Assembly (NCBI GenBank): GCA_028826165.1
Contig: JAPDFW010000008.1
Location: forward strand, 1-64,000
Length of the DNA stretch: 64,000 nt
Direction of reading: 5' to 3'
Source of the DNA: Anaeramoeba ignava
Lineage: Eukaryota > Metamonada > Anaeramoebidae
Part shown: positions 55,645 through 64,000 of the stretch, one piece after another
How positions within the stretch are numbered: the first letter of the stretch is position 1
How the letters are laid out: each line of letters begins with the position of its first letter
Position numbers and translations under genes: made by a program
Notes under the pieces: model-generated
The model's database searches: none
Seen by the model: the letters and a program-made list of their open reading frames with translations, nothing else
Told to the model about the DNA's origin: nothing

Positions 55645-57729
55645 TTAAACATTAGGAATTGTTGGATCTGCTCCAGCTAAAATAAAAGATGATATAATTT
55701 GAATTTTATTTTCCTTTGGCATTTCTGTCATACAAGTAAAATGAAGTTGTGTTGATTTCTTTGATATAAATATTAATATTATTTATTTTGATGAATTAAT
55801 TTTTTTTGTTGTTCTTCTTGCGAATTTTTTTGAAAAAGAAAATATTCTAAATGGATTACAAACTAATCAAGAAGATTTATTTAGATTAAATTTTTATTTT
55901 TGGTTCTTGAAGAAAAATTACAAGATTAGTTTTGTTGACATCATAACCGTTTTTAATATATTCTGAAATTTTTTCAACAGATTTTTCTTTGACATACAAA
56001 CACATTGTGTTCCAATTCTAGTTTTAATTCAATTTTTTAAATTTAATTCAATTTTTTAGTTTTAATTCCAATTTTTTTTTGAATTAACATTATAAATTAA
56101 TTTTCTTGCAAAATTTTGCATCATTGTTTTCAAATTATCCATTTCTTTTATTGATGTTTCTTCAAACATCATTGAGTATTCTTTTGCAAAAGCAAATCCT
56201 TCTTTTTTTGTAACTTCTCGATTTTCTTCAAAATCTAAAATTATTTTTTTTTTGGATCAAAAAATAAAATTCCATTTCTTTTTCTTATCTAAAAATAAAA
56301 ATAAAAACCAAGTTTATTTCCAATAAGAAGAAATTCAGGTGAAAAATCTTCAGAAAAAGTTGATTTAAGTTCAGTAATCCATTTTCGAAGATTTTCAAAT
56401 GTTTGTTTTTTTGTAATGTCATAAACTAATACTATTGCTTTTGATCCTCTATAATACATTGGACTAACAAAAATTTTATAAAGAAAAAATAAAAAGCAAA
56501 ATTTTTTGAATAAATTTTTGAGATTTGTTTTTAAAAAAAGAAATTAAATCACGCCAAAACTCGATATCTTTCAACTCCAGCCTAAAAAGAAATAATCAAT
56601 AAATTTAATTTGATTTAATTTAATTTAATTTGATTTAATTTAATTTGATTTAATTTAATTTAATTTGATTTAATTTGATTTGGATTTGATTTAATTTAAT
56701 TTAATTTAATTTGATTTAATTTGATTTAATTTAATTTAATTTGATTTTAATTTAATTTAATTTAATTTAATTTAATTTAATTTAATTTAATTTGGATTTG
56801 ATTTAATTTAATTTGGATTTAATTTGATTTGATTTGATTTGATTTAATTTTAAATTTTGATTTAATTTAATTTGATTTAATTTAATTTAATTTAATTTGA
56901 TTTTAATTTTAATTTGGATTTAATTTAATTTAATTTAATTTAATTTAATTTAATTTAATTTAATTTAATTTGATTTAATTTTTTTTGAAATTTGATTTAA
57001 TTTCCAATTTAATTTAAATTTTGGAAAAATTTAAACCTTTTTAATTTGATTTAATTTAATTTAAGTTTAATTTAATTTAAATTTGGAAAAATTTTAATTT
57101 ATTTTTTGAATTTAAAATTTTGGAATTCTGGATTTGATTTTGGATTTGATTTGATTAAATTTGATTTAATTTAATTTATTTTGATTTAATTTAATTTAAT
57201 TTGGATTTGAATTAAATTTTAATTTGGATTTAATTTAATTTGATTTAATTTAATTTAATTTAATTTGGATTTAATTTAATTTGATTTGATTTGATTTGAT
57301 TTGATTTGATTTGATTTGGATTTAATTTGGATTTAATTTGGATTTAATTTGGATTTAATTTGGATTTAATTTGATTTGATTTGATTTAATTTAATTTAAT
57401 TTGATTTGATTTAATTTGGATTTGACTTGATTTAATTTGAATTTTTTTTTGATAATAAAATACAGTATCCCACAACTCAAGTTTAACTTGTATTTGATCA
57501 ATTTCATATGTTTTTGTTAAAAAAGATGCGCCAATAGTTGATTGAGTATCTAATTTTATTAATTTTATTTTATTAAAAAAAATTTAAATGATAAAAACGT
57601 TTTCTTTTTATTTTAAAGTTTTATTTATTTACCAAGTGATATAACATTAGAAAAAATAGCTAAACAAATTGAACTTTTTCCAACTGTTGTATCACCAAGA
57701 AAAACAACTTTAAAAATTTGAGTATTCAT
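55645..57729 (-). CDS. Rab GTPase fused to ankyrin repeats (8 exons incl. one 3-nt exon, 241 aa)
   Basis: Minus-strand exons 57633-57729, 57464-57549, 56553-56581, 56309-56463, 56089-56234, 55922-56017, micro-exon 55860-55862 and 55645-55758; all phase-consistent. G1 GDTTVGKS, G2 STIGASF, G3 WDTAGVER, G4 GNKLD, G5 EETSIKE: a Rab5/Rab-type domain with LVYDITKKQTFENLRKW. Switch II has Val where Rabs have the catalytic Gln (WDTAGQER), so intrinsic hydrolysis is probably low. In place of the hypervariable tail and prenylation Cys it continues into a 96-base ankyrin exon (MCLYVKEKSVEKISEYIKNG, YDVN) and a last exon (STQLHFTC...AGADPTIPNV). Likely a vesicle-traffic regulator recruited by ankyrin contacts rather than a lipid. 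Confidence 0.85.
55860..55862 (-). other. Candidate 3-nt micro-exon (TTT, Phe) in the Rab-ankyrin gene
   Basis: Minus strand reads GATTAG|TTT|GTAATCC between exon 55922-56017 (ending DVNKTNL) and exon 55645-55758 (starting KSTQLHF). With Phe included, the spacing from the Asn of DVN to the Thr of STxLH is exactly that of the ankyrin consensus; without it one residue is missing. The upstream ankyrin exon is 96 bases, as in the ankyrin kinase. Confidence 0.72.
56582..57463 (-). repeat. TTTAATTTGATTTAATTTGG repeat intron of the Rab-ankyrin gene
   Basis: 882-base intron between exons coding ...LELWDT and AGVERYRVL. It is TTTAATTTGA/TTTGGATTTAA pentamer-type repeats like the desert at 19.4-21.9 kb, but without the ATTCCACTTTTTT block. 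Confidence 0.85.
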
Positions 57730-57779
57730 TCCAAAAAAATAAAAGAAGAAGAAAAATGAAAAAAATGAAAAAATTTTTT

Positions 57780-58715
57780 ATTTTGAATTTGAATTTGAAT
57801 TGAATTTGAATTGAATTGAATTGAATTGAATTGAATATTGAATTTATTTTGAATTGAATTTGAATTGAATTTGAATTAAATTGAATATTGAATTTATTTT
57901 GAATTTGAATTGAATTTGAATTGAATATTGAATTTGAATTGAATTAAATTTGAATTGAATTTGAATTGAATTGATTTGAATTGAATTTGAATTTGAATTT
58001 GATTTTGAATTAAATTGAATTTATTTTGAATTTTAATTGAATTAAATTTGAATTGAATTGAATTTGAATTGATTTGAATTTAATTTGAATTTGAATTGAT
58101 TTGAATTTGAATTAAATTTGAATTTGAATTTGAATTGAATTGAATATTGAATTGAATATTGAAATTGAATTTGAATTTGAATTTGAATTGAATTAAATTT
58201 GAATTTATTTTGAATTTGAATTTGAATTTGAATTGAATATTGAAATTGAATTGAATTTGAATTAAATTTGAATTTAATTTGAATTGAATTGAATTGAATT
58301 TGAATTTGAATTGAATTGAATTTAATTTGAATTTGAATTGAATTTGAATTTGAATTTGAATTGAATTTGAATTGAATATTGAATTTGAATTGAATATTGA
58401 AATTGAATTTGAATTTGAATTTGATTTTGAATTGAATTTGAATTTGAATTGAATTTGAATTGAATTTGAATTGAATTTGAATTTGAATATTGAATTGAAT
58501 TTATTTTGAATTTTAATTTTGATTATTATTTATTTGAATTTGAATTGAATTAAATTGAATTTGAATTGAATTGAATTTATTTTGAATTTTAATTGAATTA
58601 AATTTGAATTGAATTGAATTTGAATTTATTTTGAATTTGAAAATAGAATTGAATTTGAATTGATTTGAATTAAATTGAATATTGAATTGAATTTATTTTG
58701 AATTTGAATTTTGAT
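57780..58715. repeat. GAATTTGAATTGAATT repeat tract
   Basis: About 930 bases of GAATTT and GAATT units with AATATTGAATTT and TTATTTTGAATTT interruptions, between the divergent starts/ends of the Rab-ankyrin gene and the RCC1/BTB pair. No gene visible. The last 45 bases are repeated next to the second RCC1/BTB copy (about 60425-60477). Confidence 0.88.
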
Positions 58716-58717
58716 TA

Positions 58718-60349
58718 TTATTTATTTGAATTTTCAATTAAATGATTCATTCTTGGATTTAATTGGTAATAATCAATTATATCTTGAAAATCATTAATAA
58801 CTTCAATAGGTGTATCTGAATCAAATGTTCCAAAATACATTAACTTAATAATTGATTTAATTTCAACTGGTGTTCTGTTATTATAATCACTAACTTGATT
58901 TGAAGAATCTGTAACGCTGATAAACATTCCTCGAAATAAATCACTTCTAACAAGTAATATAAATTTATGAACTTTGATTTCTTCATTTTGACAAATAATT
59001 TTAAAATCTTTGGTTTCTTCTTCATAAAATAATTCACTAAAATCTTTTTCTAAATTATTTATTCCTCCAGTTTTTTCAATAATATTTTGGATTTTAAATT
59101 CTTCTTCAATTTCTCTTAAAATAAGATAATTTTTTGTTGTTCCAGTATAAATGAATTCTAAAAATTCTTGAATTTCTTTGATTGTTTTTGTTTCAAGAAA
59201 TTCTAATAACTTTTCAATTAAAATTTCATTTTTAATGCAAATTCTTTGTTCAATAAATATTTTATGAGCAGAAATAACTCCATCAATTCCTTTTATATTA
59301 ACATCAACTAAATCATTTAAAGATAAAGCACGTTGTAGATCTTCTTGAAGAACAGAAAAAGTAAGAGAAACTGAATAGATTATAGAATTACTTCTTCCTG
59401 TTTCAATCATTAAGTGTTTATGTTTATTATTGAGCTTTAAAGATTCTTTTTGTGGATATGGTTTATAATCTTTATCTGAATTTGGAAGATATAATTCTAA
59501 ATCTTCAGTTAATAAAGAAGCATCCCAACAACATCCAGAAACACAAGATACTCTTTTATCATTAAATCCTTCAACTTTTCTAAAACTTCCATTACTTGGT
59601 TGAAAAGTTCCACCTGCAATCCAAATTTCATGAAATCCTTTTTCGTTTTCAATAATTGCTATTGAATGTTGATATGAACAAGAAATCATTATTACTTTCT
59701 TATCACATAAATCAGGAACAAGTTGATAACCTTTAACAGATGATTTTGAATTAATTCCTAATTGTCCAGCTCCATTTCTTCCTGATGAGTAAAAATTTCC
59801 TGAAAAATCTTGAAAGAAAAAATGAAAAGCATAATCATCACTAAATACTCTTGAAACATTTTTAGAAACAAAAATAGGAATCCATATATTACTATCTCCA
59901 CTCACTCCAGTTTCACAATCAATATTATATCCACAACTATATAAATCGTTGTTTGAAGTAATGAAATAAGATTGATAACAACCACATGCAATATCTTTAA
60001 TAAAAATTTTTTTTTCAATAAAAAATTCAATTCTTTTTGGTGAATCAAGTGATTGACTTGAATTTCCATGACCTTGATGTCCATAAGTATTTCTTCCATA
60101 ACTATAAACTGTTCCATCAGATTTGAGAATCAAAAAATGTTCGAAACTTACTCGAGCTTTTACAACATCTTCAAGTGAAAGTTTTTTAATATTTTGATTT
60201 GATTCTTGATATTCATAAAGTTTTCCATTTGTTGTTGTTATCATTGTTCCTGGTGTTCCACTTGATATTTCTTTGATTTCTTCTTCAATATTAATATTTA
60301 AAGGTTTTATATCTGTTCCTTTATTTTGAAAAATCCAAAGTTCATTCAT
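58718..60349 (-). CDS. RCC1-repeat/BTB protein, duplicate copy A (543 aa)
   Basis: Intronless. Starts MNELWIFQNKGTDIKPLNIN, lacks the EN repeat of the other RCC1/BTB genes, and has RCC1 blades (SYGRNTYGHQGHG, SCGYNIDCETGVSG, SSGRNGAGQLGIN), BTB-like domain 1 from about residue 335 (LQRALSLNDLVDVNIKGIDG, SAHKIFIEQR) and domain 2 from about 440 (DFKIICQNEEIKVHKFILLV, RSDLFRGMFISV). Clearly a distinct subfamily from the left array (different blade sequences), but the same architecture. Nearly identical to the next gene. Function as adaptor is inferred only. Confidence 0.9.
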   Translation of the reverse strand: MNELWIFQNKGTDIKPLNINIEEEIKEISSGTPGTMITTTNGKLYEYQESNQNIKKLSLEDVVKARVSFEHFLILKSDGTVYSYGRNTYGHQGHGNSSQSLDSPKRIEFFIEKKIFIKDIACGCYQSYFITSNNDLYSCGYNIDCETGVSGDSNIWIPIFVSKNVSRVFSDDYAFHFFFQDFSGNFYSSGRNGAGQLGINSKSSVKGYQLVPDLCDKKVIMISCSYQHSIAIIENEKGFHEIWIAGGTFQPSNGSFRKVEGFNDKRVSCVSGCCWDASLLTEDLELYLPNSDKDYKPYPQKESLKLNNKHKHLMIETGRSNSIIYSVSLTFSVLQEDLQRALSLNDLVDVNIKGIDGVISAHKIFIEQRICIKNEILIEKLLEFLETKTIKEIQEFLEFIYTGTTKNYLILREIEEEFKIQNIIEKTGGINNLEKDFSELFYEEETKDFKIICQNEEIKVHKFILLVRSDLFRGMFISVTDSSNQVSDYNNRTPVEIKSIIKLMYFGTFDSDTPIEVINDFQDIIDYYQLNPRMNHLIENSNK

Positions 60350-60458
60350 TTAAAAAAAATATGAAAAAAAATGAAAAAAATGAAAAAAATGAAAAAAATG
60401 ATTTTTGAATTTTAATTTTTATTTTTATTGAATTTATTTTGAATTTGAATTTTGATTA

Positions 60459-62087
60459 TTATTTATTTGAATTTTCGATTAAATGATTCATTCTTGGATT
60501 TAATTGGTAATAATCAATTATATCTTGAAAATCATTAATAACTTCAATAGGTGTATCTGAATCAAATGTTCCAAAATACATTAACTTAATAATTGATTTA
60601 ATTTCAACTGGTGTTCTGTTATTATAATCACTAACTTGATTTGAAGAATCTGTAACGCTGATAAACATTCCTCGAAATAAATCACTTCTAACAAGTAATA
60701 TAAATTTATGAACTTTGATTTCTTCATTTTGACAAATAATTTTGAAATCTTTGGTTTCTTCTTCATAAAATAATTCACTAAAATCTTTTTCTAAATTATT
60801 TATTCCTCCAGTTTTTTCAATAATATTTTGGATTTTAAATTCTTCTTCAATTTCTCTTAAAATAAGATAATTTTTTGTTGTTCCAGTATAAATGAATTCT
60901 AAAAATTCTTGAATTTCTTTGATTGTTTTTGTCTCAAGAAATTCTAATAATTTTTCAATTAAAATTTCATTTTTAATGCAAATTCTTTGTTCAATAAATA
61001 TTTTATGAGCAGAAATAACTCCATCAATTCCTTTTATATTAACATCAACTAAATCATTTAAAGATAAAGCACGTTGTAAATCTTCTTGAAGAACAGAAAA
61101 AGTAAGAGAAACTGAATAGATTATAGAATTACTTCTTCCTGTTTCAATCATTAAGTGTTTATGTTTATTATTGAGTTTTAAAGATTCTTTTTGTGGATAT
61201 GGTTTATAATCTTTATCTGAATTTGGAAGATATAATTCTAAATCTTCAGTTAATAAAGAAGCATCCCAACAACATCCAGAAACACAAGATACTCTTTTAT
61301 CATTAAATCCTTCAACTTTTCTAAAACTTCCATTACTTGGTTGAAAAGTTCCACCTGCAATCCAAATTTCATGAAATCCTTTTTCATTTTCAATAATTGC
61401 TATTGAATGTTGATATGAACAAGAAATCATTATTACTTTCTTATCACATAAATCAGGAACAAGTTGATAACCTTTAACAGATGATTTTGAATTAATTCCT
61501 AATTGTCCAGCTCCATTTCTTCCTGATGAGTAAAAATTTCCTGAAAAATCTTGAAAGAAAAAATGAAAAGCATAATCATCACTAAATACTCTTGAAACAT
61601 TTTTAGAAACAAAAATAGGAATCCATATGTTACTACCTCCACTCACTCCAGTTTCACAATTAACATTATATCCACAACTATATAAATCGTTGTTTGAAGT
61701 AATGAAATAAGATTGATAACAACCACATGCAATATCTTTAATAAAAATTTTTTTTTCAATAAAAAATTCAATTCTTTTTGGTGAATCAAGTGATTGACTT
61801 GAATTTCCATGACCTTGATGTCCATAAGTATTTCTTCCATAACTATAAACTGTTCCATCAGATTTGAGAATCAAAAAATGTTCATAGCTTACTCGAGCTT
61901 TTACAACATCTTCAAGTGAAAGTTTTTTAATATTTTGATTTGATTGATATTCATAAAGTTTTCCATTTGTTGTTGTTATCATTGTTCCTGGTGTTCCACT
62001 TGATATTTCTTTGATTTCTTCTTCAATATTAATATTTAAAGGTTTTATATCTGTTCCTTTATTTTGAAAAATCCAAAGTTCATTCAT
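60459..62087 (-). CDS. RCC1-repeat/BTB protein, duplicate copy B (542 aa)
   Basis: Almost identical to the gene at 58718-60349: the differences I see are one deleted codon (YQSNQN for YQESNQN), F/Y (VSFEHF/VSYEHF), I/V and D/N in CGYN(I/V)(D/N)C and D/G in SG(D/G)SNIW, plus silent changes. Head-to-tail, 109 bases apart. Its 5' leader of GAAAAAAAT repeats is also shared. Recent tandem duplication. Confidence 0.92.
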   Translation of the reverse strand: MNELWIFQNKGTDIKPLNINIEEEIKEISSGTPGTMITTTNGKLYEYQSNQNIKKLSLEDVVKARVSYEHFLILKSDGTVYSYGRNTYGHQGHGNSSQSLDSPKRIEFFIEKKIFIKDIACGCYQSYFITSNNDLYSCGYNVNCETGVSGGSNIWIPIFVSKNVSRVFSDDYAFHFFFQDFSGNFYSSGRNGAGQLGINSKSSVKGYQLVPDLCDKKVIMISCSYQHSIAIIENEKGFHEIWIAGGTFQPSNGSFRKVEGFNDKRVSCVSGCCWDASLLTEDLELYLPNSDKDYKPYPQKESLKLNNKHKHLMIETGRSNSIIYSVSLTFSVLQEDLQRALSLNDLVDVNIKGIDGVISAHKIFIEQRICIKNEILIEKLLEFLETKTIKEIQEFLEFIYTGTTKNYLILREIEEEFKIQNIIEKTGGINNLEKDFSELFYEEETKDFKIICQNEEIKVHKFILLVRSDLFRGMFISVTDSSNQVSDYNNRTPVEIKSIIKLMYFGTFDSDTPIEVINDFQDIIDYYQLNPRMNHLIENSNK

Positions 62088-62983
62088 TTAAGAAAAAAAT
62101 ATGAAAAAAAATGAAAAAAAATGAAAAAAATGATTTTTGAATTTTAATTTTTATTTTTATTGAATTTGATCAAAAAATTCAAAAAAAAAACTCCAATTAA
62201 AATTCAAAAAAGAAATCCAAGTAAAATTCAAAAAAGAAATTCAATTTAAAAATCAAAATTAAAATCAAAATTAAAATTAAATTTAAAATTGGAATTGAAA
62301 TTATAATTAATATTAAAATTGAAATTAATATTGAAATTAAAATTAAAATTGAAATTAATATTAAAATTAAAATTGAAATTAGAATTAGAATTAAAATTGA
62401 AATTAAATTTGAAATTGAAATAGAAATTAAAATTAAAATTGAATTTGAAATTAAATTTGAAATTAAAATTGAAATTAAAATTAATAATCAAAATTAAATT
62501 TAAAATTAAAATTGAAATTAAAATTAAAATTAAATTTAAAATTGGAATTGAAATTATAATTAAAATTGAAATTAAATTGAAATTGATATTGAAATTGAAA
62601 TCGAAATCGAAATTAAAATTAAATTTGAAATTGAAATTGAAATTAATATTGAAATTAAAATTAAATTTGAAATTGAAATTGAAATTGAAATTAAAATTGA
62701 AATTAAAATTAAATTGAAATTAAAATTAAAATTAAAATTAAAATTTAAAATTAAAATTAAAATTGAAATTGAATTTAAAATTGAAATTAAAATTAGAATT
62801 AAAATTAAAATTAAAATTAAAATTAAAAATTAAATTAATATTGAAATAGAAATTAAATTTGAAATTGAAATTAAATAGAAATTAAAATTGAAATTAAAAT
62901 TAAAATTGAATTAATTTGAATTTAAAATTTGGAATTTGGAATTTAAAATTTGGGGTTTAAAATTTGGAATTAAAATTGAATAA
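62088..62983. repeat. AAAATTGAAATT repeat tract
   Basis: After about 170 bases of mixed leader, sequence from about 62245 to 62960 is AAAATT/GAAATT hexamers with AATATT variants. It lies between the start of an RCC1/BTB gene and the 3' end of the WASH gene. Asn-Phe and Lys-Leu frames on either strand are repeat artefacts. Confidence 0.88.
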
Positions 62984-64000
62984 TTAATCCCAATCCTCTG
63001 GATTATCATCATTTCTTTCATCAGCATCATCAGATAACTCCAATCTATCAAGAGGAGTTTGATGACCAAAAATAGGGTTTGAATTTTCTGGTAAATCACC
63101 CAAATGACCACTAATACCGACTCTTCTAATTTGAAGATGATTAACGAGTTCATCAACAATACTTGGGGGACTATCAGCTTTTTTCTTAATAGAAGTTTTA
63201 GGAAGTGGACGATTACTTGCTTTCTTTAATTCTGTTCCTTTTCGAATAGCTGCAAGAAGATCTGCTCTTTCTGTTGTGATTTCTGGTACATAACTTGGAT
63301 TCCCAGAGTTGTCTAATGGCGGTGGTGGTCCTCCTGTTGGTGGTGGTGGTATTCCTATTGGTGGTGGTGGTCCTCCACTTATGTTCATTGTTTGATTATC
63401 AATTGGTGGTGGTGGTAAATCATTTTCTAGAAATGGTGGTGGTGGCACTATTAATTATTAATATTTATTAATTTTAATTTTGATTTTAATTTTAATTTTA
63501 ATTTTAATTATAATTTCAATATTAATTTATAAATGAATTTTAATTTTAATTTTAATTTTAATTTGAATTTTAATTTTGATTTTAATTTTAATTTTAATTT
63601 TAATTTTAATTTTAATTTTAATTTTAATTTTAATTTTAATTTTAACTTTGATTTTAATTTTGATTTTAATTCCAATTTTAATTTTAATTTTAATATTGAT
63701 TTTAATTTTAATTTTGATTTTAATTTTAATTTTAATTTTAATTTTAATATTAATTTCAATTTTAATTTTAATTTTAATTTAAATTTTAATTTTAATTTTA
63801 AATTTTAATTTTAAATTTTAATTTTAATTTTAATTTTAAATTTAAAATGAATTTTAATTTTAAAATAAATTTGATTTACACTCCTCATTAGTTTTCTCAG
63901 TATTTGAGTTTGTTTGATTTGTTGAGTTAGACATTGCGGAAAGATTTCCTTCAAAAGCAGTAGGAGCAATAGAAGTCTGAGAGATAATTCCACTAAAAGA
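62984..64000 (-). CDS. WASHC1: WASH complex subunit 1, C-terminal part (5' end beyond window)
   Basis: Two exons are visible on the minus strand: 63880-64000 (open to the edge, ends ...EKTNEE + T) and 62984-63447, joined by GTAAATCAA...TTAATAG in phase. The protein has a polyproline region (PPPPIGIPPPPTGGPPPPL), a WH2 actin-binding helix (RADLLAAIRKGTELKKA), the central/connector sequence LVNHLQIRRVGISGHLG, which matches WASH (LVMRRKGISGKGPG) better than WASP or SCAR, and an acidic end ...DDNPEDWD with the Arp2/3-binding Trp. WASH activates Arp2/3 on endosomes for retromer-dependent sorting. The N-terminal WAHD1 region is not in the window, so the family call rests on the VCA end. Confidence 0.85.
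63448..63879 (-). repeat. AATTTT hexamer intron of the WASH gene
   Basis: 432-base intron, nearly pure AATTTT hexamers (63470-63850) with a few TTTTGA, ATTTCA and AATATT variants. Confidence 0.88.

Noticed and set aside
56235-56308. A 20-base intron (GTTTTTATTTTTATTTTTAG at about 56289-56308) in the Rab-ankyrin gene
   Set aside because: Splicing there would leave a frame without the NKLD-following sequence; extending to the next AG at 56235 (74-base intron) gives GNKLDFEENREVTKKEG, which fits Rab.
1-64000. tRNA, rRNA, snRNA genes, prokaryotic promoters, ribosome binding sites and operons
   Set aside because: I saw no cloverleaf-like or rRNA-like conserved stretch; the A+T-rich spacers give no convincing RNA structure, and bacterial signals do not apply to this genome. 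A tRNAscan/Infernal run would be decisive.

Overview
This is a eukaryotic nuclear window, extremely A+T-rich. It has spliceosomal introns (GT...AG, tens of bases to about 1.7 kb), large asparagine-rich insertions in proteins, and intergenic DNA made mostly of short repeats. The gene content (14-3-3, heterotrimeric G-alpha, Rab- and Rho-type GTPases, an ankyrin-repeat TKL kinase, WASH, a DHHC acyltransferase, many RCC1+BTB proteins) suggests a free-living amoeboid protist. The proliferation of RCC1/BTB genes and the N/E/Q-rich style remind me most of Anaeramoeba (Metamonada). That is inference; an amoebozoan cannot be excluded.

Layout. 1-9508: five tandem minus-strand RCC1/BTB genes (the first cut by the window edge), separated by (AATTTT)n tracts. 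9.55-11.58 kb: a satellite of about 14 units of about 144 bp. 11.7-19.3 kb, plus strand: G-alpha (7 exons), steroid 5-alpha-reductase-like enzyme, a BTB-BACK protein spliced to a ThuA/GATase1-like domain, and a Nur1/Mug154-like membrane protein. 19.3-22.4 kb: repeat desert holding a decayed Tc1/mariner-like element with about 155-bp terminal inverted repeats and TA target duplication. 22.4-25.9 kb: 14-3-3 and an RTRAF/hCLE homologue. 26.1-30.5 kb, minus: an MMAA/MeaB-type GTPase and a Rho-like GTPase that lacks the P-loop. 30.6-36.2 kb, plus: ankyrin-repeat TKL kinase. 36.3-38.2 kb, minus: DHHC acyltransferase. 38.3-40.7 kb, plus: two-domain MRH (mannose-6-phosphate-receptor-like) membrane protein. 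41.5-50.6 kb, minus: USP9X-like protein that has lost its catalytic Cys and His. 50.6-54.6 kb, plus: one RCC1/BTB pseudogene and one RCC1/BTB gene. 54.6-62.1 kb, minus: a BTB remnant, a Rab-ankyrin fusion, and two almost identical RCC1/BTB genes. 63.0-64.0 kb, minus: the C-terminal part of WASH.

The most striking observation concerns ankyrin exons. In the ankyrin kinase every ankyrin repeat lies on its own phase-0 exon of exactly 96 bases (32 codons), although an ankyrin repeat is 33 residues. Between consecutive exons there is an AG-NNN-GT element that would splice in exactly one codon, the missing 33rd residue. The same architecture (96-base exon, then AG-TTT-GT, then next ankyrin exon) occurs independently in the Rab-ankyrin gene on the other strand. 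I read these as single-codon (3-nt) micro-exons that keep ankyrin register.

Several genes carry one-base disruptions in homopolymers, which may be real or sequencing errors. All exon models were built by hand from splice consensus, reading phase and remembered family motifs; none was checked by alignment or RNA.
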